A stretch of DNA of 64,000 bases, taken from contig NC_044278.2 of the NCBI RefSeq assembly GCF_004027225.2, positions 97,704,743-97,768,742 on the forward strand, given 5' to 3'. The stretch is from Strigops habroptila (Eukaryota > Chordata > Aves > Psittaciformes > Psittacidae). The position numbers and the translations under genes were made by a program. The notes beneath the pieces were generated by a model. That model was given only the letters and a program-made list of their open reading frames with translations, was not told where the DNA came from and did not search any database. Within the stretch, counting starts at the first letter, position 1; every line of letters begins with the position of its first letter. Below are positions 1-22,600 of this stretch, one piece after another.

Positions 1-1754
1 ATCAGTAGGAACAGTGGCTGAAATTCACTACTGAGATGTACAGTCAGGTATACTGTATTTAAATCTGAACATTATGTATTGCACAAGGACTGAATTTTAC
101 CCAGCTGGTGCTTACAGCTCCTGCTAGAATCACTGAAACACAGCGCTGCTAGGATGACTGCAGGATTTAGATTTTTCCACTGCCCCATTAAGTGCTCTGT
201 TTGATGGCCACCCACATGCTGCCGTACAAAGGACTGCTGCAACCCCAGCACCTTCCACATCCACTGCACTCTGCAGGCATACTGGCACAGCTTCTCTCTT
301 GCTCCAACTGCTCACTGTATTACTGGAGCAGCAGCAAGGCCTGGGTTTTCACCATTAACTTAACCATGAAAAAGAAAAATTCTTAGCTTTGAGACCTGCT
401 GTCAACGATTTTTATGCTTATTATTTAGTAGAAACAAGAGAGGAAAATGCTCTTCTAATCTCAAAAAAAAAAAAGTTGGATTTTGTGACTTGGGAACACA
501 AGGAAAAAAGCCATACAACTGAGAATTATTAGCAGAGCCACTTCCTAACTCCTCCAGTTCGTTTGTACTTCATCAGATCAATGTACTTCCAATGCTGAAA
601 AATTTCCATGGTATCTTCAAATTCTAATAATTGATTTGAGAAAAATAAGACTTCTATAACACTGTATAAACCAAAAGAATTATTGCAGCTTTTTAAAAGT
701 TTTGGTGGCACATTTCACGTTTATGGTTCTCCCAAAATTAGTTCACAGGATATCTTTGTAATTAGACCCACCATCCTTTTACAAATGTAAAATACAGAAA
801 AAAGACCCTTTAAACTGACTTCAGCAAAGGCGTGATAAAGATAATCACAAACAAAAGAAGCCTTTAATTTAACACCAGTCAAATTATAATCACAGCCAAA
901 GACAAGATAAACTCCAGGTAGAGTTGACTTGTAAAGTATGCTTTGAAGTTTTGTTAGACAAGCCAGCACAGCACTTTTCACCACCTGGTGACAACTCCCA
1001 AGCCCTAGGAAGGTTGGTTCTAAACTTAATTTTTTTCCCATACAACCATGTCAAACATAACTTAACAAAATGAGCTTGCAAATGTCAAATCAACTTGCAA
1101 ACATCTGCTAAGCACATTTTACCACTGAAATTAAGGCTCTTCACCAAACAGAAAAGTTATGTTCAGATTTTAGAGACCACATGGCAACAAAGTTGTAATT
1201 AACACAGAAAGAACTACAAACACCACTTACTGTTCCAAATAAACAAATCCTTTGCATGTTACATACACTACTTTCAATGCAGTATGTCAAACACTTTATG
1301 CTGTTATTACCTAAGTAACACTGTAAGAAATGTTAGCCACCACCTGAAATTAGTTTTACGTAACTCTCTTTTAGATAAGCATCAGAGCACCTTAAGTTTC
1401 AAAATGCATTTAATCACGATGGTCTTTTGAAAACTATATTGTACCTTTAGACAAAGAAAAAAAAATGTTTGTGTTTGTTATATTCCAGTATCAGGTGGTT
1501 TTTCAGGCAGTGAAGAGATCTGCAGACAAAATTTACAAGCAATTAATTTGGCTCACCCTAATATATCATGGCATTAGATTAATAGAAACTATGCCCTCTG
1601 CCCCTTAAGGGCAGTGTTCTGTAGAAGTCTGCATAATGAGAATCTTTTAGCTTGAAATGAATCTCAAAGCATGTTGATTAGAAGGTTAAAGGGCAGAGTT
1701 TTTAATTATTGTTGAAATCTAATTAAGAATATGAGAGAGAAAAAAGTTTGCACT
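1..1754. other. downstream flank of UFM1, no gene recognised
   Basis: AT-rich sequence. The short open frames on both strands (up to 106 codons, near 721-1041) have no recognisable motif and no splice context, and look random. It could include the end of a longer UFM1 3' UTR if the signal at 1774 is bypassed. Confidence 0.5.
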
Positions 1755-3067
1755 TGTTTTTTTCATACAATTGTTTATTAAAATAAAGGAAAATCCAGAA
1801 TTTTACAATTCATCTTAAGAGCTGGAAAATGTTTATAGTCATATATCACTTTCAGAAGAGTTTTCCTCTATGAACTCAATTTACACCCCCTCAGAAGGGC
1901 ATTTTGTACTTCTGCACCACCTGACACATTATCTGAACATCGTTCTAAAGCACGATTATTGCACAGGACAGTTGTATTTGTGACAATACTTATTTAACCA
2001 AGCACTACATTGCCCATTGTTCTTTCTGTTAAACTCAGTAGGATAGGAAAAAATGCAACAGGGTAAGATTTTGCCAAATATATTAATCACAAAGTAGATT
2101 ACAAGATCAAGGAAAGCAGCATTTTCTCTAATTAAAATACACAACTGATAGTTTACCCCTGGCAATTTATAAGCAAGAAACACATAATCTGAACACAAAC
2201 ATTTCAGTGAATTCTACACTGTTTCCCATGTAACATGCAGCAATAAAACAAGACTTTTTAAAAGAACCAGCATTAGTTTACTGAAAAAGGAATGATATAT
2301 TTGACCAGTTCCTACATATTCCCAGATTATGCTGCAATCCTTCTCATCTGATGGCACTTCCTGTGAGGAGATTAGGTCTCATAAATTCTCTGAAATTACC
2401 TTTAGCTTCACAATACATCAAATGAAGTTTTAACACATAAAAACCTGTTTTCTCCTTTATCTAAAATACCTGCAGCAATTAAATCTTCCAATGACTTTGG
2501 AACATTTGGCAGTTATTTACTTATTTGAGTAATGAATGACCCCTGAAATCTCCCTTCTATGTGAGCTTAATTCTTGAACTATGTGAAAACTGTTCCTCTG
2601 AACATGGAAAGTAAGTTTGGGGGCGGGGAGGGAGAAGTGGGAATAAAAAAGTTTTAGCACTCAGTAGGAACAATTTTTTTGTAGCAAAATCATAACACAG
2701 TTCCCTCTTCCACAAAGTAGGCTCAACAATAACCAATATTTTAAATATCTATTGATTGTGGCTGTGTGTTTACCCTTGTGGTGTCAGTAACACCTACAAA
2801 GAAATCCAGATTGCTTTCAGGAACATAACATGCAATCAGCCCCTTTTTCAACTAGTCCAGGAAGAATCAGTGCATGAGTCAATATATTTTAATAAGAAAA
2901 TGAAACCTTATCTCTGTTTAAAAAAAAAATAAAAAAAAATCAAATCCTGGGAAGTCATTTTTACTAGCTTTATAAAAGGCCAATTCATTAGTCGCATTTT
3001 GGAGTTCCAAAATAAATAGACCTTCGCGGCATGGCAATGTCACTTATTCCAAAGCTTTCAGGAGATG
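1755..3067 (-). other. UFM1: probable UFM1 3' UTR
   Basis: AT-rich sequence directly after the UFM1 stop codon with no open frame of note. A canonical AATAAA on the gene's strand lies at 1774-1779, and an ATTAAA variant much nearer the stop at 2888-2893 could give a short isoform. The plus strand carries a G-rich run at 2619-2641, so the UTR RNA would be C-rich there. The extent is inferred; only transcript data can place the cleavage site. Confidence 0.5.
1774..1779 (-). terminator. UFM1: candidate UFM1 polyadenylation signal AATAAA
   Basis: Plus-strand TTTATT reads AATAAA on the UFM1 strand, about 1.3 kb after the stop codon. Past the likely cleavage point the gene strand is TG- and T-containing. 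Chosen as the first canonical hexamer after the stop; the ATTAAA at 2888-2893 is an alternative. Confidence 0.45.
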
Positions 3068-13481
<10,414 letters not shown>

Positions 13482-13483
<2 letters not shown>

Positions 13484-13600
13484 GATGCTCCCGCCGCCGC
13501 TCCCCGCCGACACGTCAACGGCCGTCTGACGGGGCCTTCGCTGCCCCTTCCGCATCCTGAGCTGTCCGCGGCGCGCCTGACTTCAAAGGAAAATTGAACC
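13482..13600 (-). CDS. UFM1: UFM1 exon 1: 5' UTR plus first two bases of the start codon
   Basis: Only the A (13483) and T (13482) of the ATG lie in this exon; they are followed by a consensus donor GTAAGT (13481-13476). Everything upstream in the exon is 5' UTR. The transcription start cannot be seen, so the right edge at about 13600 is a guess inside the CpG island. A TGACGTG element lies at 13511-13517 on the gene's strand, just upstream of the ATG. Confidence 0.8.
13511..13517 (-). promoter_or_regulatory. UFM1: TGACGTG element (UPRE/CRE-like) near the UFM1 start
   Basis: Plus-strand CACGTCA reads TGACGTG on the gene's strand, the core recognised by ATF/CREB and XBP1-type bZIP factors. 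It sits about 28 bp upstream of the start codon. ER-stress control of the UFM1 pathway is known, so the position is suggestive, but a single 7-mer in a CpG island is weak evidence. Confidence 0.35.
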
Positions 13601-13971
13601 TGCCCCGCCGAAAGCTACTGGGGAGGAAGCGGTGATGTTGTGTCTCGACACCCCACCGTCGCGGGGAGGGGAGACGCTGAGAGGTGGGCGAGGTGCACTG
13701 GAGAACGGCGTTGAGGATTTCTAATAAGGCAGTGACACTGGCTGTCTCGCGGCCGAGGTAGGACCCAAGTTCTGGATCCAGTGTTTCCGTAGACGTCGTG
13801 GAGCGGCGTCCGGTCGGTCCAGGAGCGGGAGTGGGCGGGATGAGTATGGTGTACCTCGTACCGCGCCGGCCGGCACCGAGGGCTTGGCAGGCTGCGTGGC
13901 CCGGCCAGGGCACGGCTAAGGGACACGGCGGGTTGCAGCTAGCGCCCATCGCACGGGGCTGTCGGGGTCCA

Positions 13972-14007
13972 CAGAGATCCCTTCTTCCGAGCAACAAGGG
14001 ATCTCTG
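13972..14007. repeat. perfect 12-bp inverted repeat at the CpG-island edge
   Basis: CAGAGATCCCTT (13972-13983) pairs exactly with AAGGGATCTCTG (13996-14007) around a 12-nt loop. It lies where the CpG island ends, about 490 bp upstream of the UFM1 start codon, and would be transcribed only by a divergent RNA. Function unknown. Confidence 0.85.
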
Positions 14008-15928
14008 GGTTTAAATGTGTGTTGTATGTAACTGCAGGCTTATGTGTGTGTGTATATGCAAATATATATGTGTAACGTGGAGGGTGAAGATGCTTCGCTG
14101 TTAGATTCGTTTACCTGAGGTTTTGAGTCTGTGTGTCCTCAAACCGAAATGTTCCGCAGGTGCTTGTTGAAGTTACGCAGGGGAAGATGGGTGGAAAAGC
14201 ACATTGCCACCCCCTTAATATTCAGAATTGTTCACATCTTCCATGCAATGGGGAAGTTGGAGTTGGAGTTTTGTTGGAATAATGATGGATACTTTTATGG
14301 CAGAAAATCAGCAGTTTCCAGTTTTACTCATCTGTGACTTTGGCAAGCTAATTTTTATTAAAGGCTATATAAAGCTGCCTGTTTTATGCATGTTTTATAT
14401 TCAAGTTAAATTGGATAATAAAATGGTTGGTGAGGACTGAGTTTCCATCTCTGCGTATGTCAGTATTGCCTTTGTAGGAAATATCCTGCCAGACTGCTTT
14501 CATATTTTATCCAGTCTCTACATTCTGCATGAAGGACAGCTTTCAGTGTAGACAGAGGTGCTTGTTATCACACACTGCTTGCCAGATAGGCCATGGCAAG
14601 CACTTTGTTGTGTTCACTTTAATTAGGTGAATTAGGGTTAAGGTAGAAGGAATGCTGTGTAAAAGGCAATTGACACATTGGAGTCACTAATTTCTTACCT
14701 AAAGGACTGTCCCAGTCATGAAATATAGCTTTTCACCTGTGTGGCTCTTGTTTGAACATAGACAAAACTGAAAAAAAATCCAAAAATTAACTAGAATAAA
14801 TTCATTACCAGCTTGTACAAGGGCATTAATATTTCCTTTTCTCTCCTGCATTTATGTTATTGTGTCTGCCTTTCACAAGTGTATCACATTGGTGGCTCAT
14901 ACTCATTCTGTAATCCATTGGTGATCTCAAGTCTTTTTCCTCCCCCTCCTTCTAAGAGACTCAATCTTTCTTACATTAGAAATAATTATAATCTCTGAGC
15001 ATGTAACCTTGTATTTTGTGTAGCTAAATGTTGTCGCATATTTATTCTTACCCTTTTCGAAGATATTTTTGTATGATACTATACCTTTGATTTATACAGC
15101 TCTCTGCCATCTGCAGCTTTTGTTAATGCATTGCTGTTTTCTGTGCCAAGGTCATTAATGCATATGTGAAATAAGAGACTGATCCTTTTAGAACTTCATT
15201 TCTTGCATTTCACTGTAAGGACTTCCCCTCTGAGGAAGTGACACCAAATCTTCATGCAGTTGGAGCTGGGCTGCTTTTATTACCCAAATTTTTTTGGTTA
15301 AATCTCTTCAGCATGTGTGCTGTAATGCTTAGAACAGCACACACACCCCCACCTCCCTGCTACCAAAACCTTGCAATGCAAACCCACTACACAGGATCAG
15401 GATCTTTGAATGTAGATTCAGAAACCCAAGTGGTTACATAAAAACAAGACTTCTCCACTGCAGGAAATTTATAATTTTACTATGCTGTTTAAACCTCTTC
15501 GAAAAGGTAGCAGGGTTGGTAATTTTTTCTGAGAATTTACAGTGAATGAAGGAAGGGGAATGTGCATGATTTTTCTGTTTTAGCTGGGAGAGGCAATGAG
15601 ACTTGGTGTCCCATCTGCAGACAAGCCAGGGATGGATTAGAGGTGACTGTATCTCACTAATGGGTTTATACACAACATTCTCCTCAACTCAGAAAAACTG
15701 GTCCATTCCCAGCAAAATTATACCTCCTTTACCTGCAAGTGAAATGTTTTCCCTACAGCTCTTACTTGCTCACACTTAAATATGTTGTGTGATAACAATG
15801 AGACATAGCTTTGACTTTTCTAGCTGTGTAGATGACAAATGACCAATTTAAAACAGTTGAGATCTCTGGAAATTTGTAAATGCACTAGTACAACAGAAAG
15901 CTTTTAAGTCAAAAAAATGTAAAAAAAC

Positions 15929-15952
15929 CCAACCAACCAACCAACCAACCAA
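15929..15952. repeat. (CCAA)6 microsatellite
   Basis: Six uninterrupted CCAA units following an A-rich stretch; decays into AAACAAATCA downstream. Confidence 0.9.
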
Positions 15953-16991
15953 ACAAATCACATCCCACCAAACCAGAAGATAATCAAAAATATATCCCTT
16001 TGCATGCTAAGATGTGACTGAGGTGAATTAAAATGCCCCTGACAGCACTTCAGGGAAATCCTTCGGAAATCCTTCTAGGTGTAAATAGCATTGCAAGAGA
16101 CAAAAGTATCGCAATACATAGGAGCTAGTCATCCCACATGCCTGCATCACATAGGTAGCCACCTGCTGGACCTAGTTTTATTATGTTGAGAGGGGAAATA
16201 GAACAATAAGAAAGGAAGTAAACAAAAATACTACCTTACCAAGATCTATTGATTGGTACATAACTGCATGAGTGCATGTGCCATTTGAAGAACATCAGTT
16301 TTGATGCTACAAAACAAGTGCCCATGTAGAGAAAGGTTACTACACAAGCATCCATCTTAAGAACTCCCTGGAAGTATGAAATCTGAAGTTTCTAAGAAAT
16401 GTGTTAAAATATCTCCCACCTGCAAGACGTGCTTTGAGCTTGGTCAGTTTTGGACTGAATAAGGAACACTTCCAAGAATCTTTGAGGGAAAAACACCGAA
16501 TTAAGCTTTTTAGCAGGTATCCAAAAAATTAAATCTTGGCACTCAGCAAACTTTTCTTCTATGGTCACAAACAACAAATTAAACAAACAAGCATTGCCAA
16601 GCAATGTGTTACAGGAGGGAGAGAGGAAGGCAAAAGAAACACAGTGTTTCTCCAACCAACCACGTTCATACCAAGCACATGGATAATAGTCTGATTCCTT
16701 CTACTCTTAGTGAGGCTGTGGTTTCACCAGATGGACTGAGCTGTGCTAACCCCCATGATAAAGGAAAGGTCCTGATTTTTTCCCTGCTTCACTTCTCTTC
16801 TGCTTCACTTTCTGTTCCTGGTCTCCTGCCTGCTTGCTGCTTTTTGCTCTGGGTTTGTTGCTTAGTGGAACCACCTGTGAGTCAGTTCATCAGAAGACAT
16901 AGCTGTTTTCCTGCTGCCTCGGAGCATTGATCAGCTTAGGGAACAGTCTGAGCTGATGCAGCAGAGGTAGCAAGGAGATCTTCCTTTTCTG

Positions 16992-17220
16992 TCAGTAGGG
17001 AAACATGGGATAAGGCTTCCTATCGATGTAATTTCTTACAGTCAGAAGGTTGGGGTCCTTCTCTGGTGGGTACATCCCCTTGTCTGTGCTTTGGTTCGGC
17101 ATGGTGGTGTGTCTCTTGGTTCTCCCCCTCATCCAGGTCAAGCTTGTCCATGGTAACCCCGTGGCTCTTCCCAGCATGTAGAGGCACCTCCTCAGCTGCT
17201 GAGTCCTGCTTTGTCAGCAA
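16992..17220 (-). other. unexplained overlapping open frames in a GC-richer patch
   Basis: Two minus-strand frames overlap here. One, from an ATG at about 17106, reads MPNQSTDKGMYPPEKDPN and ends at 16992. The other, with an ATG at about 17154, reads MDKLDLDEGENQETHHHAEP and ends at 17020. A plus-strand frame (17066-17362) overlaps both. The peptides are hydrophilic with no membrane segment, and I recognise no family. It may be an old pseudogene, a lncRNA exon or chance; the local base composition is the only support. Confidence 0.2.
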
Positions 17221-18412
17221 GAGTCACCTGCCTTTCTTAGACAGTCTGCTCCTGTTTGTTCTGGTGGCATCTTTCTGTAGGAAATTCATCCCTGCAGAAA
17301 GGAAGCAAGAGCATTGCATGATCTCTAGGTTGTTTTTGTTGCAGAACCTGACAATATTGTGAACCTTTCTTTTCCAGAGTGTCTCTACTCCAAGGCTACA
17401 AGCTGGAGCATTAGGCTAGATTGATTAGTCTTGAGCACGTCAGCTGTAGTTGGGTTGCCCTGACTTTTTGCTCCCCAACAATTACAGATTCTATGTTTTG
17501 TTTTGTTTTGAACAGAAATAGTGGTGTAACATGCAACATAAATTTAGCCTCTTTAAACTAGCTGGTTGATACCTACCAGTGAGAAAACTTTAACCTCCTT
17601 TAAACAGGCAATTTGCACATTCACGAGCCTACAGTCCATGTGAGACAAAACCAGTTTTTATTATGTGCTGCGTCACTGGGTTTCTCTGTAAAATATAGGC
17701 ATAGATAGAATTTTTAAACATCACTGTTAAGCCAAAGATAGAGAAAGATTATAACGCTTTATGAATGCAATACAAAGTTAATAATCAGACAAGTTAACAC
17801 ACCTTCCTAATCTTCCTTTAACAAAGTAATAATTAAAAACCTATTACAGCTCTCATCATGCAAACGTTTTACAAAAATAGTCTGTCAAAATGAAATCACA
17901 TACAGATGTCATGTTAGTCATATAGAAATCATAATGGTAGTTCTCTAGACTTCAGAATTTTTATTTTATTTGTGTGTTAGTTAGTACAGATAACCATATA
18001 CCAAACTAAGGATTAGTCTTCTGAAACACCAGCACTTGATGTATTTATCCTCTATAGATACTGTTTCACATATGGAGGTTTAGTGGGTTTGGCTTTTTCC
18101 AATTGCTTTGAAAAATTAAGAATTAAATTAAGAATTAAATCAAAAGAGTAATAAGCATTTAGCAGGAAAAAGTGTCTGGGAGAGCCAAAAGTGGGTATTC
18201 TGTATTCTTCTATCTGACATTTTTTTGTCATGGAATTTGATTTATGTAACAGGTGAATAACACCATTACATACATGTACTGCATCCTGATTTCCAGAATT
18301 TCTTTGAAATCAACTAAACTTTGAATAATTTTCCAGGTGAATAAATTTTCAGGTGTCCTGTTTGTCTTAAAAGTAGTTTGATTTATATTTCTCTATATAT
18401 TTATGTATATTT

Positions 18413-19668
18413 GAAAGAAGGAAAACTACAGGCCAATCAGTCTCTCCTTGGTGCCCGGCAAGATCATGGAGCAGATCTGTGTACACAGACAATAAGGGGG
18501 TGAATGCTAACAGCCAGCATGGCTTCACTAAGGACAAATCATGCCTAACAAATTTGGTGGCATTTGACACTGTCCCACAGGACATCCTTGTCTCTAAACT
18601 GGAGAGGCATGGATTTGATGAATGGGCTATTTGGAAAATAGGAATTGGCTGGATGGTTGCACTCAAAGAGTTGTGGCCAATGGCTCAAGGTCCAAGTGAA
18701 GATCAGTAACAAGTGTGTTCCTCAGGGGTCAGTACTGGGACCGGTGCTGTTTAACATCTTTGTTGGCAACATGGACAGTGGGATTGAGTGCACCCTCAGC
18801 AGGTTTGCTGATGACACCAGGCTGTGTGGTGCGGTTGACACACTGAGGGAAGGGATGCCGTCCAGAGGGACCGTGATAGGCTTGAGAGGTGCAAACCTCA
18901 TGAAGTTCGACAAGGCCAAGTGCAAGGCAATCTCAAACACATATACAGGCTGGGTGGAGAATGGACTGAGAGCAGCTGTGGGGAGAATGACTTGGGGGTG
19001 TTGGTTGAAGAGAAGCTCAAAATGACCCATCTATGTATACTTGCAGCCCAGAAAGTCAACTGTATGCTGGGCTGCATCAAAGGAAGCATGGCCAGCAGGT
19101 CGAGGGAGGTGATTCTGCCCCTCTACTCTGCTCTTGTGAGCACCCACCTGGAGTACTGCGTTCAGCTCTGGTGCCCTAAACACAAGAGGGACACGGACCT
19201 GTTGGAGCGAGTCCAGAGGAGGGCCATGAAGATGATCAGAGGGCTGGAGTACCTATCTTATGAAGACAGTCTGAGAGAGTTGGGCTTGTTCAGCCTGCAG
19301 AAGAGAAGGATCTGGGGAGACCTTGTAACAGTCTTCCAATACCTAAAGGGGGCGTGCAAGAAATCTGAAGAGGGATTTTTTACAAGGGCATGTAATGACA
19401 GGACAAGAGGGGAATGGTTTTAAACTGACAAAGGGGAAATTTAGATTAGACATTAGGAAGAAGTTCTTCCCTGTGAAGCTGGTGAGACATTGGAACGTGT
19501 TGCCCAGAGGAGCTGTGGGTACCCCACCCCTGGCAGTGTTCAAGGCCAAGTTGGATGGGGCTTTGAGCAACCTGGTCTAGTGGAAGGCGTCCCTGCCTGT
19601 GGCAGAGGCATTGGAACTAGGTAACTTTTAAGGTCCCTTTCAACCCAAACCATTCTATGAGTCTATCT
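18413..19668 (+). mobile_element. CR1 LINE, 5'-truncated, reverse-transcriptase relic to 3' end
   Basis: Starts in the RT segment that in CR1 reads [18 protein letters not shown] (here frame-broken). It continues through [32 protein letters not shown] and FADDTRLCG (the FADD catalytic box, near 18807), then STHLEYCVQLWCPKHKRD and GLFSLQKRR. It ends with the 3' segment (GNGFKLTKGKFRLDIRKKFF, ALSNLV) and a CATTCTATGAGTCTAT tail. Several frameshifts and stops are present, so it is dead. Between LVAF and DTVPQDILV the usual stretch with the YLDLSKAFD catalytic motif is missing, an internal deletion. Confidence 0.95.
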
Positions 19669-22600
19669 TTTGTCATAATGGGAATGATGACATTTTTTGT
19701 TAGTGATAGCAATGCTTATGTGATATTTTGTTTTTATATGCAGGAAATGGTTTTAAAGTAGTTTCCATAAGATTCATATCCATCATCATTATGTTTTAAT
19801 TAGGCACTAAGAAACAAAATTCCATCTTTTGATTTGTGAGTGTCTAATAAACTGTAGTTCTTCAAATCTGGAGGATTCCAATCTCTCTCTGGGAAAGATA
19901 CAGATATAAAGAAAGCATATCCAGTTCTACAGATTTAACCTTTTCTTGTAATTGTCATCTGCATCAAAATAATTTTTGCTTGATAGCAGCAAACACAAGG
20001 TTTTACAGAATATTTTATTAACTATGTTTTGGTGAATTGGGAAAAGATTGTATTTTGTCAGTTAGTCACCAGTCTCAGAAAAAATTGTACCTCTATTACC
20101 TGCCTGCTGCAAGCAGCAAACCTGTGGTCTGAGCATACTGCTCTGAGAGCGCCCAATATGTATTTTCTTCTCATTATGCAGATTCTTTTATGCAGTAAGC
20201 TTTCCCGTGTGTTGATTTCCTTGCATTCATCATCAGGCTGTGCAAGTTCTATCATTTTTTTTTACCGCTATTAGGTACTACAGTGGGTTAGCTTGTTACT
20301 GGAGATAAAACCACCTTATTTACAAGATGATTCAGAGAATCAGACAACATTCAGAAATGTATTGCAGACTCCTATAGTGAAACATAAGAGTGTACAGCTG
20401 CATAAATTCAGGCTAAGAATGTTTTTACTGTAGTATCCTTTTTTTCTGTGGAGCATAAATACAAATCCAACTGAGGTGCTTTTGCAATGCTAACCAGGGT
20501 ATCTTTCTTATGTTCTGTTTCATGTCTTAAGCAGGTTGTGCTTTACGTTCGGTATTAAACTGTAACTAAGTCCATGAAAATTCTGTGAAAGACCTTTTTG
20601 TGCAGCCATGATAAAAACAGCAAGAGTCCTGATTCAGCTCCTACTGAATTTAATTATTCATAAAGTGCCTAGCCTATTAGATTTTTCTAATGAAGGATAC
20701 TTTTTTTAAAAACTTAAAATGAATCAGGTTGTTCTAGTGACTTCACAGTTAACATTTAATTATAAAACTGCACAGATTCTTGCTGAAGTGAAGCAAGAAA
20801 TTCAGCCAAATTATGTTTCCATTTTTGAATATAAAGACTGGCAAATAGAAGGAGACTAAAGAAGAAATTAATTTCAGGTCCAGGAAGTTGTGATTCCGAC
20901 AGGCTTAGTACAAGATGACAACTGTGATATCCCTCACAGTTCTCTAAACAAGGTCATTTGTGTATATTTTCTTTATTCGGTCATTTTTTATGAAGATACT
21001 GCTCGTATTTTTCCTCTCCTTTTTGTTCTCTTTGATGGCAAGCCCAGAAAAGAGTTTATATAGTCTGCAAGTATTACTGCAAGAGGACAGTTTTCACTGA
21101 CGTGAAGGTGAGGTTGAACAGATTATTAGTTTATTGTTTGAAGAGATTAGAAATTTACTGAGAGGGCAGAAGGTGGTGCATCTCTGTGGAAATGGAAGAG
21201 ATGTGAAAACCTACATTGTGTTTGCAAAGTCTGGATTTTTAACTTGCTAAAGCTTTGTTTGGCCAAAAGGTAAACATGACCTTTAATTTCTTCATCTAGA
21301 ACAGTCCTTTACAATCTGCTGGGGTTCAGGACACCAGCCTTCAAATCTTGACTCTGTTCATCAGGCTTTGCCTTCTAATTTCTTTGGGTACAAAGCCAAG
21401 AATTTCTCTGCATGTCGCCTTCCTGTGGGCTTCTTAATGGATCAGAGGTTTAGCTGGAATGTTCTGACCTCGGAAATATGCCTCATCGTTCAGTGCTTGC
21501 TGTAGCACAAAGCTGAAGACTTGTCTGAACATTTAAAACGCTTTTGTGTTAGACGTGCTGAGAAACTTTTTGTTTCTGGACCATTACCCACAAAGCAAAA
21601 TTAATTCTTGTAAATACAAAATTATATTGGCAGAAGGGATTTTTAATCTTTAAAGTGTAACACAGTTAGAAATGATCAAGAAGCAAGCAGGGAACAGAAA
21701 ATGACCCTTAAATAGCAGATGAAGGCTTGAGTTGGGTTGTGCCAAATGACTTTCTGAGTAATGTGTAATTCCTTTCAGTAACTTTTTGTTTGCTTTCCAT
21801 TGCAGTTTTTTTAATATAGTGTATTATCTTGTTAGGATGCGTTTGTGCCATCTCCTAAACACTACTGTTTAGCAAAACTTAAGAAAATATATGTGTACTT
21901 AATGTCTTCTGATTGAAATAAATTTTAACCACAGATTCAATGCTAACAACAGAAGAGTGTTCAGTTGACCAAATGTTGGTGCCAACTTTGTAAATATCTA
22001 TACCTAATCTAGTTCCCTTTGGCTCCCTTTATATTCAAAGCAAAGATAGTACTTCTAGTGCACAGTTTTCATCATTCTGAAGTAGACATCTAAAATAATG
22101 ACCTATTCCCTCAAAATGCCTATTTCTTCCCAGACTGACAATAGGGAGAGACTAGGCTGACTACCTTTCATATTGACATCTACTTTATACAAACAACAGT
22201 GTTTGGTGAGGTAAATCCAACTCCATGTTCATGCCCCTATGCTGTTCTGGAGCTTCATAACACAGAGCCCCTGTTTGACTGTTCCACTCGTATAACTTTA
22301 GGCATCCAGTTGAAGTCAACTAGATTTTTTTTGGTTCTCTGGTTAGAATGTTGGGAGAGGTAAACTTCAGGTTGTAACCCACCCAATGTATTAATTGTTT
22401 TTTTGAGTTGTTCTGGTTTTTTAGGTAAAAAAAAAAAAAGATTTCTGGGACCTTCTCTTTATACAGTATTAAAGTCAAAATACTACAGAACATAACAGAT
22501 TACATAAACTTTAATTAAAAAAAAAAATCTCAGTTAACAATGCCATGCATGAAAGTAAAGTTGAATTAAGATCTGGAAGAAGAAGAAAGTGCAAATAACA

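Larger units (their letters stand above)
14008..18412. other. intergenic, no gene recognised
   Basis: AT-rich sequence with short TG/TA alternation near 14040-14075, a (CCAA)6 microsatellite at 15929-15952 and a more GC-rich patch at about 16700-17360 with overlapping open frames on both strands (listed separately). A 12-bp direct repeat TTAAGAATTAAA lies just before the CR1 at 18.4 kb. No exon or RNA gene identified. Confidence 0.5.

Noticed and set aside
13515..13997. 160-codon minus-strand open frame across the UFM1 promoter
   Set aside because: GC-rich CpG-island sequence lacks stop codons by composition. The frame overlaps the UFM1 5' region and antisense frames, shows no domain, and the peptide is Arg/Pro/Gly-rich as expected of such islands.
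18479..19580. Series of plus and minus frames near 18.5-19.6 kb as separate genes
   Set aside because: All lie within one CR1 copy; the minus frames are antisense shadows of its reverse-transcriptase relic.
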